Source: Duncaniella muris
Lineage (GTDB): Bacteria > Bacteroidota > Bacteroidia > Bacteroidales > Muribaculaceae
Length of the DNA stretch: 64,000 bases
Direction of reading: 5' to 3'
NCBI RefSeq assembly: GCF_003024805.1
Contig: NZ_PUEC01000021.1
Coordinates: 1-64,000, forward strand
Part shown: positions 37,122-47,243 of the stretch, in pieces
How positions within the stretch are numbered: the first letter of the stretch is position 1
How the letters are laid out: the number at the start of each line of letters is the position of its first letter
Program-made: the position numbers and the translations under genes
Notes under the pieces: generated by a model
Databases searched by the model: none
Told to the model about the DNA's origin: nothing
What the model saw: the letters and a program-made list of their open reading frames with translations, nothing else

Positions 37122-38720
37122 TTATCGTTTGGCTTCGCAGGCCGCATGTTCAATGGCCAGACCTTGTCTGTATGTTTCGATGTAGCGGTTGAAGCCTTCG
37201 ACATCGGCCGGATCAGGGGCGATTTCAGAGCCCGCATCACCGAGAAACACCCGGTCGTTGAGGAAGCCTGCAAGCGACAGCCCTTTGTCATTGTTGACAA
37301 GATACGATGCAAGAAGCGCTATGCCCCATGCGCCGCCTTCGCCGGCAGTCTCCATTACGGAGATCGGAGAATTGAGCGCCGCTGCGAGTATTCTTTGGCC
37401 TACGCCTTTGGTCTTGAACAGACCGCCGTGTCCGGTGATACGGTCTACTTCTACTTTCTCTTCGTTGAAAAGGATGTCATTTCCGATTTTAAGCACAGCC
37501 ACGGATGCGTAGAGGTTTGCGCGCATGAAATTGGCGAGGTTGAATCTGTCGGCGGCTGAACGGACGAAAAGCGGGCGTCCTTCGGTCAGGCCGGTCACAG
37601 GTTCGCCGGAATAGTAGTTGTAGGAAAGCAGTCCGCCGCAGTCGGGGTCTCCGCTAAGGGCATTTTCATAGAGTTTGCCGAACACCTCGTTCATGTCAAC
37701 GGGCACTCCGAGCAGTTGCTGGTATTCTTTGAAAAGGCTGACCCAGGCATTTAGATCGGATGTGCAGTTGTTGCAGTGGACCATCGCGACGAGGCTTCCG
37801 TCAGGTGTGGTCACCATGTCGATCATCTCATAGGGCTTGGAGAGATCTTTCTCAAGAACGATCATTGAGAATGACGAGGTTCCGGCAGACACGTTGCCGG
37901 TGCGCTGCAACACGGCGTTGGTTGCTACCATGCCGGTTCCCGCATCGCCTTCCGGCGGGCAGAATGGTGCGCCCGGCTGCAGATGGCCCGACACGTCAAG
38001 CCTTCTGGCGCCTTCAGGCGTGAGCTTTCCGGCATCCTGTCCGGCCGAAAGCACTTCAGGAAGTATATCGGTCAGAGTCCAGGGGTAGGCTTTGTCTTTG
38101 ATGAGCGAGTCGAATTTGCCGACCATTTCAGCCGAATAGTTTCCGGTGGAGGGATCTATGGGTATCATGCCTGAGGCATCGCCTACGCCAAGCACTTTCC
38201 TGCCGGTCAGTTTCCAGTGGATATAGCCTGCGAGAGTGGTCAGATAGTCGATATCTTTCACATGTTCCTCTCCGTTGAGTATAGCCTGATATAGGTGAGA
38301 GATGCTCCATCTGAGAGGGATGTTGTAGACAAAGAGTTCCGACAGCCGGGCTGCGGCAGGTCCGGTGTTGGTGTTGCGCCAGGTCCGGAAGGGCACGAGT
38401 ATTTCGCCGTCGGCTCCGAATGGCATATAGCCGTGCATCATGGCGCTGACACCGATTGCTGCAAGATGTTCGATCTCTATATCGAAATCTTTGCGCACAT
38501 TTGCGCGCAGGTCGGCATAGGCGTCCTGCAGGCCATACCAGATAGCTTCTGTGCTGTAGGTCCACAGGCCGTCGGCGAGCTGGTTTTCCCATTCATGACA
38601 GCCTTGGGCTATCGGCTTGTTCTCTCCGTCGATCAGTACGGCTTTGATTCGGGTGGATCCCAGTTCGATTCCGAGGATCGCCTTGCCCTGTTCGATTGTT
38701 GTTTTCGGATCAAGTTGCAT
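37122..38720 (-). CDS. araB: FGGY-family pentulose kinase, probable L-ribulokinase
   Basis: This phosphorylates L-ribulose to L-ribulose 5-phosphate. From the ATG at 38718-38720 it has 532 residues. [17 protein letters not shown] (about 15-31) is the FGGY ATP/sugar-site start, DASGMIPID lies mid-protein, and [17 protein letters not shown] is the C-terminal nucleotide-binding block. Bacteroidetes arabinose operons use a xylulokinase-like FGGY protein in this role. The start leaves one base after the araA stop, so they are coupled. A longer frame to 38858 overlaps araA and is rejected. Xylulokinase is the alternative. Confidence 0.82.
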   Translation of the reverse strand: MQLDPKTTIEQGKAILGIELGSTRIKAVLIDGENKPIAQGCHEWENQLADGLWTYSTEAIWYGLQDAYADLRANVRKDFDIEIEHLAAIGVSAMMHGYMPFGADGEILVPFRTWRNTNTGPAAARLSELFVYNIPLRWSISHLYQAILNGEEHVKDIDYLTTLAGYIHWKLTGRKVLGVGDASGMIPIDPSTGNYSAEMVGKFDSLIKDKAYPWTLTDILPEVLSAGQDAGKLTPEGARRLDVSGHLQPGAPFCPPEGDAGTGMVATNAVLQRTGNVSAGTSSFSMIVLEKDLSKPYEMIDMVTTPDGSLVAMVHCNNCTSDLNAWVSLFKEYQQLLGVPVDMNEVFGKLYENALSGDPDCGGLLSYNYYSGEPVTGLTEGRPLFVRSAADRFNLANFMRANLYASVAVLKIGNDILFNEEKVEVDRITGHGGLFKTKGVGQRILAAALNSPISVMETAGEGGAWGIALLASYLVNNDKGLSLAGFLNDRVFLGDAGSEIAPDPADVEGFNRYIETYRQGLAIEHAACEAKR

Positions 38721-38721
38721 T

Positions 38722-40251
38722 TTATCTGTTGAGCATGTAATAGACATCGTTGATGCGCATCTCACGCTTGAAATTCTCGATGGTTGTGTCCTTGTCGATG
38801 TGAAGCATTTCGATGCCGGCCATTTCGGCATAGTCTGCCCAGTATTCGGGAGTGACACCGTAGGCGAAACATGAGTGGTGGGTGCCTCCGGCGAGAATCC
38901 ATGCTGCGGCTCCGGTGGCGAAGTCGGGCATCGGTTTCCAGAGAGCCGATGCTACGGGCAGTTTGGGAAGAGGTTTTGATTTCAGACATTCGACATCGTT
39001 GACAATCAGGCGGAAACGGTTGCCCATGTCAATGACAGTGGCTGTGACGCCGGGCCCCGGTTTTGAGGTGAATACCAGACGTGCGGTCAGAGCCTTGCGG
39101 ATGCCGATGCCGAGGAAATGCACTTCAAGACGAGGCTTACGCTCTGCTATGAGAGGGCAGATTTCAAGCATATGTGCCTGGAGTATAGAGCTTTCATTGC
39201 CATCGAAGTTGAGAGTGTAGTCTTCAAGGAAGGAGCACCCGCCGGATAGACCCTGGTTCATAACCCACAGGGTGCGGTAGAGGGCTGCTGATTTCCAGTC
39301 GCCTTCGGCTCCGAAGCCGTAGCCTTCAGCCATCAGTCGCTGTGATGCGAGGCCGGGTATCTGGTCAAAGCCTTCGAAGTGCGGATCATTTATGTCATCA
39401 GTGCCGAGATCGTCAAAGTTGGTAGTGAATGCCTTGGCTCCTTTGTCCTGGAGGCAGGCACGGATTGCGAGTTCGGCGCGGGCGGCATTCCAGACCGATT
39501 TGTGTTCAGGAGTTGTGGCGTCAGCGATTTTCGGGTCAAAATCATAGGAGGCGAGGTAGGTATCGAAGAGAGCCTTGGTTTCCTCTTCGGTGACTTTCTT
39601 GTGATATTCCATCAGTTCGCTGACGGGACAGTAGTCCACGTGGTAGCCCAACTGCATTTCGGCGGCAACCTTGTCACCGTCAGTGACAGCCACGTTGTTC
39701 ATCTGGTCGCCGAAGCGGATGACTCTCATGTCCTGTGCATCGGCCCATGCCGCGGCCACTCGTGACCAGACGGCTATGCGTTCCTGGATGGCCTTGTCTT
39801 TCCAATAGCCTACAACTACTTTGCGGCGGATGTTCAGACGGGCGCAGATGTGGCCGAATTCGCGGTCGCCGTGGGCGCTCTGGTTGAGGTTCATGAAGTC
39901 CATGTCCATAGTCTCCCAGGGGATTTCGGCATTGTACTGTGTGTGGAAATGGAGCAGCGGCTTGCGGAGTTGCTGCAGGCCGTGAATCCACATTTTGGCC
40001 GGTGAGAATGTGTGCATCCAGGTGATCACACCGACGCAGCGTGAGTCGTTGTTAGCCGCTTTCATGATCTCTTCCACTTCGCGTGAAGAGTTGGCTGTGC
40101 CTTTATAGACCACTTTCATCGGTATCACGCCGGAGGCGTTGAGACCATCGACCATTTCTTTTGAGTGTGCGTCGACTTTTACGACTGCGTCGCCGCCGTA
40201 TAAGAGCTGTGCTCCGGTGATCCACCAGAGTTCGTTGTTTTCAAATGCCAT
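38722..40251 (-). CDS. araA: L-arabinose isomerase
   Basis: AraA converts L-arabinose to L-ribulose. From the ATG at 40249-40251 the protein has 509 residues. [15 protein letters not shown] at about 5-19 is the family start, then [18 protein letters not shown] (about 77-94), and the Mn-site glutamates lie in [20 protein letters not shown] near 308. HHSCFAYG near the C-terminus carries conserved His residues. It lies in an araD-araA-araB order on the minus strand, with araB following after 1 base. Confidence 0.96.
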   Translation of the reverse strand: MAFENNELWWITGAQLLYGGDAVVKVDAHSKEMVDGLNASGVIPMKVVYKGTANSSREVEEIMKAANNDSRCVGVITWMHTFSPAKMWIHGLQQLRKPLLHFHTQYNAEIPWETMDMDFMNLNQSAHGDREFGHICARLNIRRKVVVGYWKDKAIQERIAVWSRVAAAWADAQDMRVIRFGDQMNNVAVTDGDKVAAEMQLGYHVDYCPVSELMEYHKKVTEEETKALFDTYLASYDFDPKIADATTPEHKSVWNAARAELAIRACLQDKGAKAFTTNFDDLGTDDINDPHFEGFDQIPGLASQRLMAEGYGFGAEGDWKSAALYRTLWVMNQGLSGGCSFLEDYTLNFDGNESSILQAHMLEICPLIAERKPRLEVHFLGIGIRKALTARLVFTSKPGPGVTATVIDMGNRFRLIVNDVECLKSKPLPKLPVASALWKPMPDFATGAAAWILAGGTHHSCFAYGVTPEYWADYAEMAGIEMLHIDKDTTIENFKREMRINDVYYMLNR

Positions 40252-40295
40252 ATAAGTTTGTTTTTTTCTGTCTGTGTTATCTGTATTATTTGAAT

Positions 40296-40314
40296 TGCAA
40301 GAATTCGTCTTGCA
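40296..40314 (-). other. small hairpin in the araD-araA spacer
   Basis: TGCAAG (40296-40301) pairs with CTTGCA (40309-40314). It lies just after the araD stop and about 45 bases before araA. It may stabilise or process the mRNA. Confidence 0.4.
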
Positions 40315-40319
40315 GTTTT

Positions 40320-41015
40320 TCAATCCTGTTTGCCCTGTCCGTAATATGCACCGGGGCCGTGCTTGCGGTTGTAGTGCTTCTCGATGAGGAGCGGATTCAT
40401 GGTCAGCGCCGGATTGATGGTGCGGGCTATGAATGCCATTTTGGCGACCTGTTCGAGCACAACTGCGTTATGGACTGCATCGGCCGGATCTTTGCCCCAG
40501 GTAAAAGGTCCGTGGTTTTTTACCAGAACTGCCGGTGTGGCCGTCGGGTCGATGTCGGCGAAGCGTCTGACGATGACGTTGCCGGTTTCCAGTTCATAGT
40601 CACCTCTGACTTCTTCGGCTGTCATGTCGGCCGTGCAGGGGATGTCTTTGTGGAAATAGTCGGCATGAGTGGTGCCTATGTTGGGTATGTCAAGGCCGGC
40701 CTGTGACCAGGCGGTGGCATAGGTGGAGTGAGTGTGGACAACTCCGCCGATAGCCGGAAAAGCCCGGTAGAGAGCGAGATGGGTGGGAGTGTCAGAAGAT
40801 GGGCGCAGCTTGCCTTCTACGATATTTCCTTCAAGGTCAACCACTACCATATCGTCAGCGGTCATTTTGTCATAGTCGAGCCCGCTCGGCTTGATTGCGA
40901 TGAGCCCTTTTTCACGGTCTATGCCTGAGACATTGCCCCAGGTGTAGATGACGAGTCCTTGCTTTACCAGTTCGAGATTGGCGTGAAAGACTTTTTCTTT
41001 AAGTTCCTGTAACAT
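40320..41015 (-). CDS. araD: L-ribulose-5-phosphate 4-epimerase
   Basis: AraD converts L-ribulose 5-phosphate to D-xylulose 5-phosphate, the entry to the pentose phosphate pathway. The 231 residues are full length. [11 protein letters not shown] at about 25-35 and KPSGLDYD at about 42-49 form the phosphate site, [12 protein letters not shown] at about 92-103 gives the zinc His pair, and [12 protein letters not shown] near 163 gives the third His. It lies between the symporter and araA in the same orientation. Confidence 0.95.
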   Translation of the reverse strand: MLQELKEKVFHANLELVKQGLVIYTWGNVSGIDREKGLIAIKPSGLDYDKMTADDMVVVDLEGNIVEGKLRPSSDTPTHLALYRAFPAIGGVVHTHSTYATAWSQAGLDIPNIGTTHADYFHKDIPCTADMTAEEVRGDYELETGNVIVRRFADIDPTATPAVLVKNHGPFTWGKDPADAVHNAVVLEQVAKMAFIARTINPALTMNPLLIEKHYNRKHGPGAYYGQGKQD

Positions 41016-41077
41016 TTATGAGACGAGTATAGTTTAATATAAACAATCATTCGGCTGGTCAGGTTCAGTCCGCCAGA

Positions 41078-42766
41078 TTACCAGAAGTAATAATAGAAAG
41101 CGGCTGTGATGCCGAGAATGATGACGGTGTGGATTACATCCCAGTGGTTCCAGCTTGCGCGGGTTGCGGCCCGCTGTTCCGGAGTTGAGGTGCCGAACAC
41201 AAGTCCGCGTATCTTTTCCTGGTCAGGCGCTTTGGTTAAGAGGCTGACAATTATCACAACCAGGAGGCAGAACACCAGCATCCATCCGCAGAAGAAGAGC
41301 CAGTTGGTGTCGTAGAACAGGTATTGGAAGAGGCTGCTGTCGCTGCCGGGCACTACGGTCGCATTGCTGTAATAGATTTTGGCTCCGAGTCGGGTCAGGC
41401 CGATGACGAGACCGGCGATAAGTCCCCACATGCCGCCTTGGGCTGACGCGCGTTTCCAGCAGATGCCCATGAGGAATGCTGCTGCGATGCCGGGGGCGAG
41501 CACTGACTGCACGTCCTGAAGATAGAGATATAGCACATCGCCTACGGAGCGCATGACCGGTATCCAGAGAATGCCGAGAGCCACGATGACAACTGTGGCG
41601 GCCTGGCCGATGCGCACGAGTTTTTTCGGGTCGGTTTTCGGACGGAAGCGCTGATAGAAGTCGATGGTGAACAGAGCGGCTGAGGAGTTGAAGAGAGATG
41701 CGAGTGATGACATAAGTGCAGCGAGAATGCCGCATACAATCAGGCCTTTCACACCGGCCGGAAGCAGTTTGGCCACAAGGGTGGGGAAGGCGGCGTCAGA
41801 GTTTGGGAGTCCGTTTTCAGTCAGCGGAAGGAAGTCGCCGAGATTCTGATGGAGTGCGAAGGCGATCATGCCGGGAATGAGAAAGAGGAAGACCGGGAGC
41901 AGTTTGAGGTAGGCACCGAAGATTGTGCCTCGGCGGGCTTCACGCTCGTTTTTGCCTGAGAGCACGCGCTGCACTATGAACTGGTCGGTACACCAGTACC
42001 AGAAACCGATAACCGCTGAGCCGATAAGGGCGCCGAGCCAGGGATATTGCGGATCGCGGTTGTCGCGTATGAGGTTAGTCATGGTGTCACCGTATTGGTT
42101 GACTTCCACCGAGGAACAGATTTCCATCATCTTGTCCCATCCGCCGAGTTCCTTAAGGCCGAGCACGAGGATGATCATTGATCCGAGCAGCAGGATCGGA
42201 GTCTGGAGCACGGAGGTGTAGAGCACAGATTTCATGCCGCCGAAGATGGTGTAGAGGGCAGTGATCACGACAAGGCCGATGGCAGCGATCCAGAAAAAGT
42301 CTATGCCCCATAGGGTGTCGATGCCGAACACTTGCTGGAATACGAGTCCGCCGGCATAAACCGTCACTGCGACTTTAGTCAGCACGTAGCTGATCAGAGA
42401 GATCAGCGAGAGAATGGTTCGGGAGGCCGAGTTGTAGCGGCGTTCAAGAAATTCAGGCATCGTTATGACCATAGAGCGGGAATAGAACGGCACGAAGACC
42501 CATCCGAGCAGAAGGATCATCCAGCCCTGGATTTCCCAATGGGCCATTGCCATGCCGCTTGATGCTCCTGATCCGGCCAGGCCTATAAGATGTTCCGATC
42601 CGATGTTAGAGGCGAAAATCGAAGCGCCGATGGCAATCCAGGTTGCGTCTTTGCCGCCAAGGAAGTAGTCTTCGGCATTGTTTTGTTTCTGCCGCATCAC
42701 CCATACGATGATGCCGATGAGCGCTATGAAGAATATAGCGATGACAATCCAGTCTAATAGAGCCAT
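41078..42766 (-). CDS. SSS-family Na+/sugar symporter
   Basis: This inner-membrane protein couples sugar uptake to Na+. The 562 residues hold about 14 helices. The N-terminus has EDYFLGGKDATWIAIGASIFASNIGSEH, the SSS signature Na+ region; FGGMKSVLYTSVLQTPILL and YWCTDQFIVQRVLSGKN match SGLT-type sugar carriers. Placement in front of araD, araA and araB makes L-arabinose the likely substrate. B. thetaiotaomicron has an SSS carrier (AraP) in its arabinose operon. It is preceded by a palindrome and a tandem repeat. Confidence 0.9.
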   Translation of the reverse strand: MALLDWIVIAIFFIALIGIIVWVMRQKQNNAEDYFLGGKDATWIAIGASIFASNIGSEHLIGLAGSGASSGMAMAHWEIQGWMILLLGWVFVPFYSRSMVITMPEFLERRYNSASRTILSLISLISYVLTKVAVTVYAGGLVFQQVFGIDTLWGIDFFWIAAIGLVVITALYTIFGGMKSVLYTSVLQTPILLLGSMIILVLGLKELGGWDKMMEICSSVEVNQYGDTMTNLIRDNRDPQYPWLGALIGSAVIGFWYWCTDQFIVQRVLSGKNEREARRGTIFGAYLKLLPVFLFLIPGMIAFALHQNLGDFLPLTENGLPNSDAAFPTLVAKLLPAGVKGLIVCGILAALMSSLASLFNSSAALFTIDFYQRFRPKTDPKKLVRIGQAATVVIVALGILWIPVMRSVGDVLYLYLQDVQSVLAPGIAAAFLMGICWKRASAQGGMWGLIAGLVIGLTRLGAKIYYSNATVVPGSDSSLFQYLFYDTNWLFFCGWMLVFCLLVVIIVSLLTKAPDQEKIRGLVFGTSTPEQRAATRASWNHWDVIHTVIILGITAAFYYYFW

Positions 42767-42807
42767 GATTTAATTGATGATTTTTTTAGTGTCAGATTCT
42801 GAGTTAT

Positions 42808-42830
42808 AAGAGATTGTTTTTAAACAACAT
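42808..42830. repeat. TTGTTTAAAAAC-family palindrome upstream of the symporter
   Basis: AAGAGATTGTTTTTAAACAACA lies about 40 bases before the symporter ATG. TTGTTT and AAACAA are inverted around TT. It belongs to the motif family at 107, 10532 and 14972. Confidence 0.55.
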
Positions 42831-42832
42831 TT

Positions 42833-42866
42833 AAATATAGTAATGGTATAAATATAGTAATAGTAT
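42833..42866. repeat. 17-base tandem repeat, two copies
   Basis: AAATATAGTAATGGTAT (42833-42849) is followed at once by AAATATAGTAATAGTAT (42850-42866), one mismatch. It lies in the AT-rich spacer between galM and the symporter, next to the palindrome. Confidence 0.8.
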
Positions 42867-42876
42867 ATGTGTAGAA

Positions 42877-44034
42877 TTACTTTTCAATTCCGAAACGGAA
42901 CACGCAATGGCTACTGTACGTCTCGCCGGGTCTGAGAATCACAGACGGCCATTGAGGTTTGTTCGGGCTGTCGGGGTAGTGCTGTGATTCAAGGCATATG
43001 GCAGCCCTTTTGTTGTAGACTTTGCCGTTTTTGCCTTTGACGGAGCCGTCAAGAAAGTTGCCGGAGTAGACTTGAATACCCGGTTCGTCGGTGAACACAT
43101 CAAGTCTGATACCTGTTGAAGGGGCGTAGAGGCTGGCGGCGATAATGCTGTCGTTGCCGTTTGTGGTCAGTACCCAGTTATGGTCATAGCCCATACCGTT
43201 TGAGATCTGTTCGAAGTCTGTTTCATCAATTTTTTCGCCGATGGCACGCGGGGTGGTGAAATCCATCGGAGTGTCTTTGACAGAAGCTATCTCGCCGGTG
43301 GTCATGAATGTTGAGTCGACAGGAGTGTAGTCCGCAGCGTTGATGTAGAGCAGATGGTCTGTGATCGCTTTGTCAGGGTCTCCGCTGAGGTTGAAATAGG
43401 AGTGGTTGGTCATGTTGATGACAGTCGGGCGGTCGGTGACAGCGCTGTAGGCTATGTCAAGTGCATTGTCAGGGGTGAGAGTGTAGCAGACTGTCGCTTT
43501 CACGTTACCTGGAAAATTGTTGTCACCGTCAGGAGAGTCCATTTCGAGCACGAGAGTGCTGTCATTTGCTGCAATGACGTCATATACCTGATATTGCCAT
43601 CCTGCTGGACCGCCATGCAGGCAGTGGCCGAAGTTGTTCTGAGGCAGTCTGATGCTGTCGCCGTCAATCACCATTCTTCCCTGATTGATGCGGTTGGCGT
43701 AGCGGCCTATCGCAGCTCCGAAGTCAGTCTGATTGTTTTCCGGGAGATATGAGGCGATGCTGTCGAATCCCAGCACGACATCTGTCGGGGTTCCGTCTCT
43801 GTCAGGCACAGTCAGCGAGACGATGCGTCCTCCGAAATTGGTGATGCAGACTTCCATGCCGGAATTATTTTTCAGGGTATAAAGTCCGGTAGTCTTGCCG
43901 TTGACGGTGGTCACGAAGTTGTCAGGGTCAAGTCCGGATTCTGTAAGATCCGATGTTTTTTTGTTTTCTCCACATGATGTCAGAGTCAAGGCTGCACCGG
44001 CAACGATGAATGCTGTGAGATATGTAAATTTCAT
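42877..44034 (-). CDS. aldose 1-epimerase (galactose-mutarotase-like lipoprotein)
   Basis: The enzyme interconverts sugar anomers. The 385 residues start with a lipoprotein signal, GAALTLTSC (acylated Cys about 21), so unlike the E. coli enzyme it is exported and lipid-anchored. The fold signatures are present: GAAIGRYANRINQG, HCLHGGPAGW (first catalytic His), TNHSYFNLSG (second His), and CLESQHYPDSPN (Glu base). It leads the symporter-araDAB block, and a similar mutarotase (araM) is found in the Bacteroides arabinose locus. A weak promoter candidate lies upstream. Confidence 0.93.
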   Translation of the reverse strand: MKFTYLTAFIVAGAALTLTSCGENKKTSDLTESGLDPDNFVTTVNGKTTGLYTLKNNSGMEVCITNFGGRIVSLTVPDRDGTPTDVVLGFDSIASYLPENNQTDFGAAIGRYANRINQGRMVIDGDSIRLPQNNFGHCLHGGPAGWQYQVYDVIAANDSTLVLEMDSPDGDNNFPGNVKATVCYTLTPDNALDIAYSAVTDRPTVINMTNHSYFNLSGDPDKAITDHLLYINAADYTPVDSTFMTTGEIASVKDTPMDFTTPRAIGEKIDETDFEQISNGMGYDHNWVLTTNGNDSIIAASLYAPSTGIRLDVFTDEPGIQVYSGNFLDGSVKGKNGKVYNKRAAICLESQHYPDSPNKPQWPSVILRPGETYSSHCVFRFGIEK

Positions 44035-44384
44035 AAGGTTTGGTTTTAGTTTGTAAAATTAGATTTTTTGCAATAACTTTCAAGCGATCGGTTATATGTT
44101 TTGCAGCATATTCACGGCGCAATTTTATAAGGTATGTTAAAACGTTCACGGCATGGCAAAAATACGAAAATGGCAGCAGTCCGATGTGTCATTATGGCTC
44201 ATATTTATGCACAATATGTTTCGGCCACAATGCCACCGCGTTGCTCCCCTACTGCGCGAACACATCTGCATGACGCTTGAGCGCCCCGGCGTTAACAAAT
44301 ATTGGTGAACAGGGCCTTAGCCGTGTGGATGTCCGATAAGAGCCGGTTCGTGGATTTTTTTTGCCTGTTGGTTTAATATTTGAC
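44035..44384. other. gene-poor spacer before the MacB remnant
   Basis: Besides a weak possible galM promoter near 44058 (TAATTTTA on the minus strand), I see no recognisable gene. Open frames here are short. It may contain decayed parts of the ABC transporter whose tail follows. Confidence 0.4.
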
Positions 44385-44651
44385 GGAGTTGGAGCCCGTG
44401 GCATCGACATCCTCTCGCAGTTCCTGATCGAGGCCGTCATCATAAGCGTGACCGGCGGTGTCATAGGCATATTGGTCGGAGTGCTTGCCTCCTGGCTTGT
44501 CACGGTCATAGCCCACTGGCCGGTGTATATTCAGATGTATTCGGTCGGACTTTCATTTGCCGTGTGTACGATCACCGGGGTCTTCTTCGGCTGGTATCCG
44601 GCAGAGAAGGCGTCGAATCTCGACCCGATAGAGGCAATACGTTATGAATAA
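44385..44651 (+). pseudogene. MacB/FtsX-type ABC transporter permease, C-terminal remnant
   Basis: About 89 residues match the end of a MacB-type permease: GVGARGIDILSQFLIEA, a helix ISVTGGVIGILVGVLASWLV, another (YSVGLSFAVCTITGVFFGWY) and the typical PAEKASNLDPIEAIRYE end. The intact family has about 400 residues, so the N-terminal helix, the periplasmic domain and one helix are missing. The frame runs upstream only to a TTG at 44361, without a signal or helix. A good terminator follows. I read it as the tail left by a deletion. Confidence 0.85.
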
Positions 44652-44740
44652 TCCATATTGCTCATACTTTCAACAAACACATAATATATAACAAAGAAGA
44701 TTAGTTTATAAGCAGAAAAGATGTTAAGTGTTTAACAATG

Positions 44741-44776
44741 CGTCCGCTAAGATGTGGATCCTGGCGGACGTTTTTT
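44741..44776 (+). terminator. intrinsic terminator after the MacB remnant
   Basis: CGTCCGC (44741-44747) pairs with GCGGACG (44764-44770), followed by TTTTTT (44771-44776). It survives behind the remnant gene. Confidence 0.9.
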
Positions 44777-44789
44777 CATTGTAAATGCG

Positions 44790-44797
44790 TATATTTG
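44790..44797 (+). promoter_or_regulatory. -7 box for the EFR1-like gene
   Basis: TATATTTG followed by CA matches TAnnTTTG; the predicted start is near 44804, 43 bases before the ATG. The -33 region overlaps the terminator T run. Confidence 0.5.
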
Positions 44798-44846
44798 CAG
44801 TCTCGGCCCTATCGGTTGCCGGTATCACATAATATTGCTTCTTGAA

Positions 44847-45677
44847 ATGGAATTACACAATATCGTTTTTTCGCCTACAGAAACATCTCTGAAAATAGCC
44901 CGTTCGGTTGCGGACGGCATCAGCGGAACGGCTGCGGCAGGCAGTATTCTCCACAATCTTACTCTTGGGCTTCAGCCTGGCAGCATCAGCCTAAGGCGGT
45001 CTGATCTGGCCGTAATCGCAGCACCTGTCTATGGCGGCAGGATGGCTCCGATGGCAAAGGAAAGAATGAAACACATTGTTGCAGATTCAACTCCGTGTGT
45101 GCTGATCGCAGTTTATGGCAACCGGGCTTTTGAGAACGCGCTTTCAGATATGGCAGAATTTGTTTCCGGTCTTGGCTTTGTGCCGGTTGCGGCCGGAGCC
45201 TTTGTCGGGGAGCATTCCTATTCGCGCCCTGACACCCCGATTGCTGTCGGACGTCCGGACCGGGCAGATCTTGATGAAGCATTCGGATTCGGCAAGGCTG
45301 TTGGCGAGACTTTGAAATGCGAAAGTCTGAGGCCGGTGGATGTGGCGGTGCTGCATGACGAACCGTTGCCGGAAGAGTCTTTGGCTAATTTCAGGGCGTT
45401 TGTGAAAGTTTACTCCGAAGGACAGAAAGTGAATCCTGTCAGGCTTGTTCCGCTTATAGATCCGATGCTTTGCAGCGGGTGTGGGAAATGTGTCTCTGTA
45501 TGTCCGGCTGATGCAGTCAGTGATGACTGCCGTTCGTCAGATCCGGCAAAGTGCATAAAATGCTGTGCCTGTGTCAAGGGTTGCCCGTCCGGAGCGCGAA
45601 GTCTTTCATCGCCGTTTGCGCCGGTGCTTTCAGCAAACTTCAGCAGGCGCAAATCCCCGCAATGGACAGTCGGATAA
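44847..45677 (+). CDS. EFR1-type flavodoxin-like/ferredoxin protein
   Basis: The 276 residues combine an N-terminal flavodoxin-like domain (NIVFSPTETSLKIA at about 5-18 as FMN-phosphate loop, with APVYGGRMAPMA near 60) and a C-terminal double 4Fe-4S domain. The clusters are CSGCGKCVSVCP from Cys209 and CIKCCACVKGCP. EFR1-family proteins move electrons between flavin and FeS; their partners are unknown. The ATG at 44847 is chosen because the upstream extension is not flavodoxin-like. It converges on the MATE gene and has its own -7 box. Confidence 0.88.
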   Translation: MELHNIVFSPTETSLKIARSVADGISGTAAAGSILHNLTLGLQPGSISLRRSDLAVIAAPVYGGRMAPMAKERMKHIVADSTPCVLIAVYGNRAFENALSDMAEFVSGLGFVPVAAGAFVGEHSYSRPDTPIAVGRPDRADLDEAFGFGKAVGETLKCESLRPVDVAVLHDEPLPEESLANFRAFVKVYSEGQKVNPVRLVPLIDPMLCSGCGKCVSVCPADAVSDDCRSSDPAKCIKCCACVKGCPSGARSLSSPFAPVLSANFSRRKSPQWTVG

Positions 45678-45708
45678 TAGAATAAATTCTTTTGTTTTCC
45701 TGCAATTT

Positions 45709-47070
45709 CTATGACTGTGCTCCGGGCCGGAGTCTGTTGTACAGATAATACGCGGAAATGCACAGGCTTGTCATGATCTCTGAAACAGAGAGAGCCATCC
45801 ATATGCCGTTTATGCCTAATAGCTTCGGAACAAGAATAAAGGACGGAACAAGGAATATGACACCTCTCAGCAGAGCGAAAATTATTGCCGGGAGCGCTTT
45901 TTCGATACTTTGGAAGTAGCCTATTGCCGTCAGATTGAAAATGAAGAAAACAAATGCTGTAGAGTAGACCGGGAAGCCGGCTATTGCAATCGAGGCAGCT
46001 TCAGAATGGATGTCAAGAAAGAGGCCTACCATAAGTTCCGGCAGCAGACTGAAAGAAGCGGTGACTACCCCACCACATATCAGGGCGGTGATGATGGCAA
46101 GTTTTTCAGTAGATACCACTCTTGAACGCTCTCCGAGTCCGTAGTTATAGCTGATGATCGGTTGTGCTGACTGTGCGATGGCATTACCGATCATGAATGC
46201 GAACGGACAGTAGTAGCAGGCAATGCTGAAGGCTCCGACGCCGTCATTGCCTATATAGCGCATGAATCCCAGATTGCCCATCAGCATCAGAACGCCCATA
46301 GTAGCTTCGCCAAGTAGTGCTGAAATACCGATCTTGCACTGGTAACCTATGTTGCGGAGAGTCAGCCGCAGGCTGGTCAGGCTGATTTTCAATTTAGCCG
46401 GTCTGAGATCGGATGCGAGAAACACAAGATAGACAAGTACCATGACGCCGCCTGTCATGCAGCTGAGAAATGTGGCGAGTGCCGCACCGCGGACTCCCAT
46501 GTCAAGCGGAAAGATAAACAGATAGTCGAGGATCACATTCAGCAGGCCGGGCAGGACGTTGCACCACATGGCATATTTCGGCGAACCGTCAAGTCTGACA
46601 ATAAAAAGGCCTATCGCACACCAGATCTGAAACACACACGTGGCAAATATCCAGGGCATATAGTCCAGGACAAGCTGCATAAGCGATTCGGAGCTACCTA
46701 AAAGCAGCGCGGTGTGACGGGGAGATGACAGAGTGGCGATAAGAAACAGCCCTGCGAGGACGGTTGCGACAAGGAGGGCCTGGGTGATGTTCAGTCTTGC
46801 GGCTTTGATGTTGCCAGCGGCAAGATGGAGTGAGGAAACAACAGACGCTCCTACGCCAAGCATCAGTCCGATGCCCATCATCACCATTGTCGGCGAAATG
46901 CAGATGTTGACGGCAGCCAGTGCGTCGCTCCCACATCCGCGTCCTACGAATATACCGTCCGTTGCGGTCACCGCACAAAGTGCGAGCATTCCAAGCAGCG
47001 TAGGCACAAGATAGATTCTGAAGAGGGTGGGGATATGTACATTACCCAGATCAATAGCATCACGTTTCAT
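45709..47070 (-). CDS. MATE-family exporter
   Basis: MATE exporters expel drugs or metabolites using Na+ or H+. From the ATG at 47068-47070 (MKRDAIDLGN) the protein has 453 residues and about 12 helices in two halves. VPTLLGMLALCAVTATDGIFVGRGCG and SAQPIISYNYGLGERSRV are family hallmarks. A longer frame starts at 47106, with 12 extra hydrophobic residues; I prefer the shorter. A -7 box lies at 47211-47218, so the leader is about 130 bases and contains a small hairpin (GCATTA-TGA-TAATGC near 47155). The substrate is unknown. Confidence 0.9.
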   Translation of the reverse strand: MKRDAIDLGNVHIPTLFRIYLVPTLLGMLALCAVTATDGIFVGRGCGSDALAAVNICISPTMVMMGIGLMLGVGASVVSSLHLAAGNIKAARLNITQALLVATVLAGLFLIATLSSPRHTALLLGSSESLMQLVLDYMPWIFATCVFQIWCAIGLFIVRLDGSPKYAMWCNVLPGLLNVILDYLFIFPLDMGVRGAALATFLSCMTGGVMVLVYLVFLASDLRPAKLKISLTSLRLTLRNIGYQCKIGISALLGEATMGVLMLMGNLGFMRYIGNDGVGAFSIACYYCPFAFMIGNAIAQSAQPIISYNYGLGERSRVVSTEKLAIITALICGGVVTASFSLLPELMVGLFLDIHSEAASIAIAGFPVYSTAFVFFIFNLTAIGYFQSIEKALPAIIFALLRGVIFLVPSFILVPKLLGINGIWMALSVSEIMTSLCISAYYLYNRLRPGAQS

Positions 47071-47210
47071 AAGATAGAAAAAAGGGGTTATGACTAATGT
47101 GAACATAAAAATTGCTGAATAAGAATCGAGGTTTTACCCGGTCATCTTATCCAGCATTATCATAATGCCCTCCGATGAGGATTACAAAACGCATCTTCAG
47201 ATCAGCAATG

Positions 47211-47218
47211 CAAAGGTA
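47211..47218 (-). promoter_or_regulatory. -7 box for the MATE gene
   Basis: On the minus strand TACCTTTG followed by CA matches TAnnTTTG. The -33 position carries no TTTG. Confidence 0.5.
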
Positions 47219-47243
47219 CGAATTTTTTGTCAGAACATGATGC

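Noticed and set aside
44249-44509. 86-residue open frame on the minus strand
   Set aside because: Antisense shadow of the MacB remnant and its spacer.
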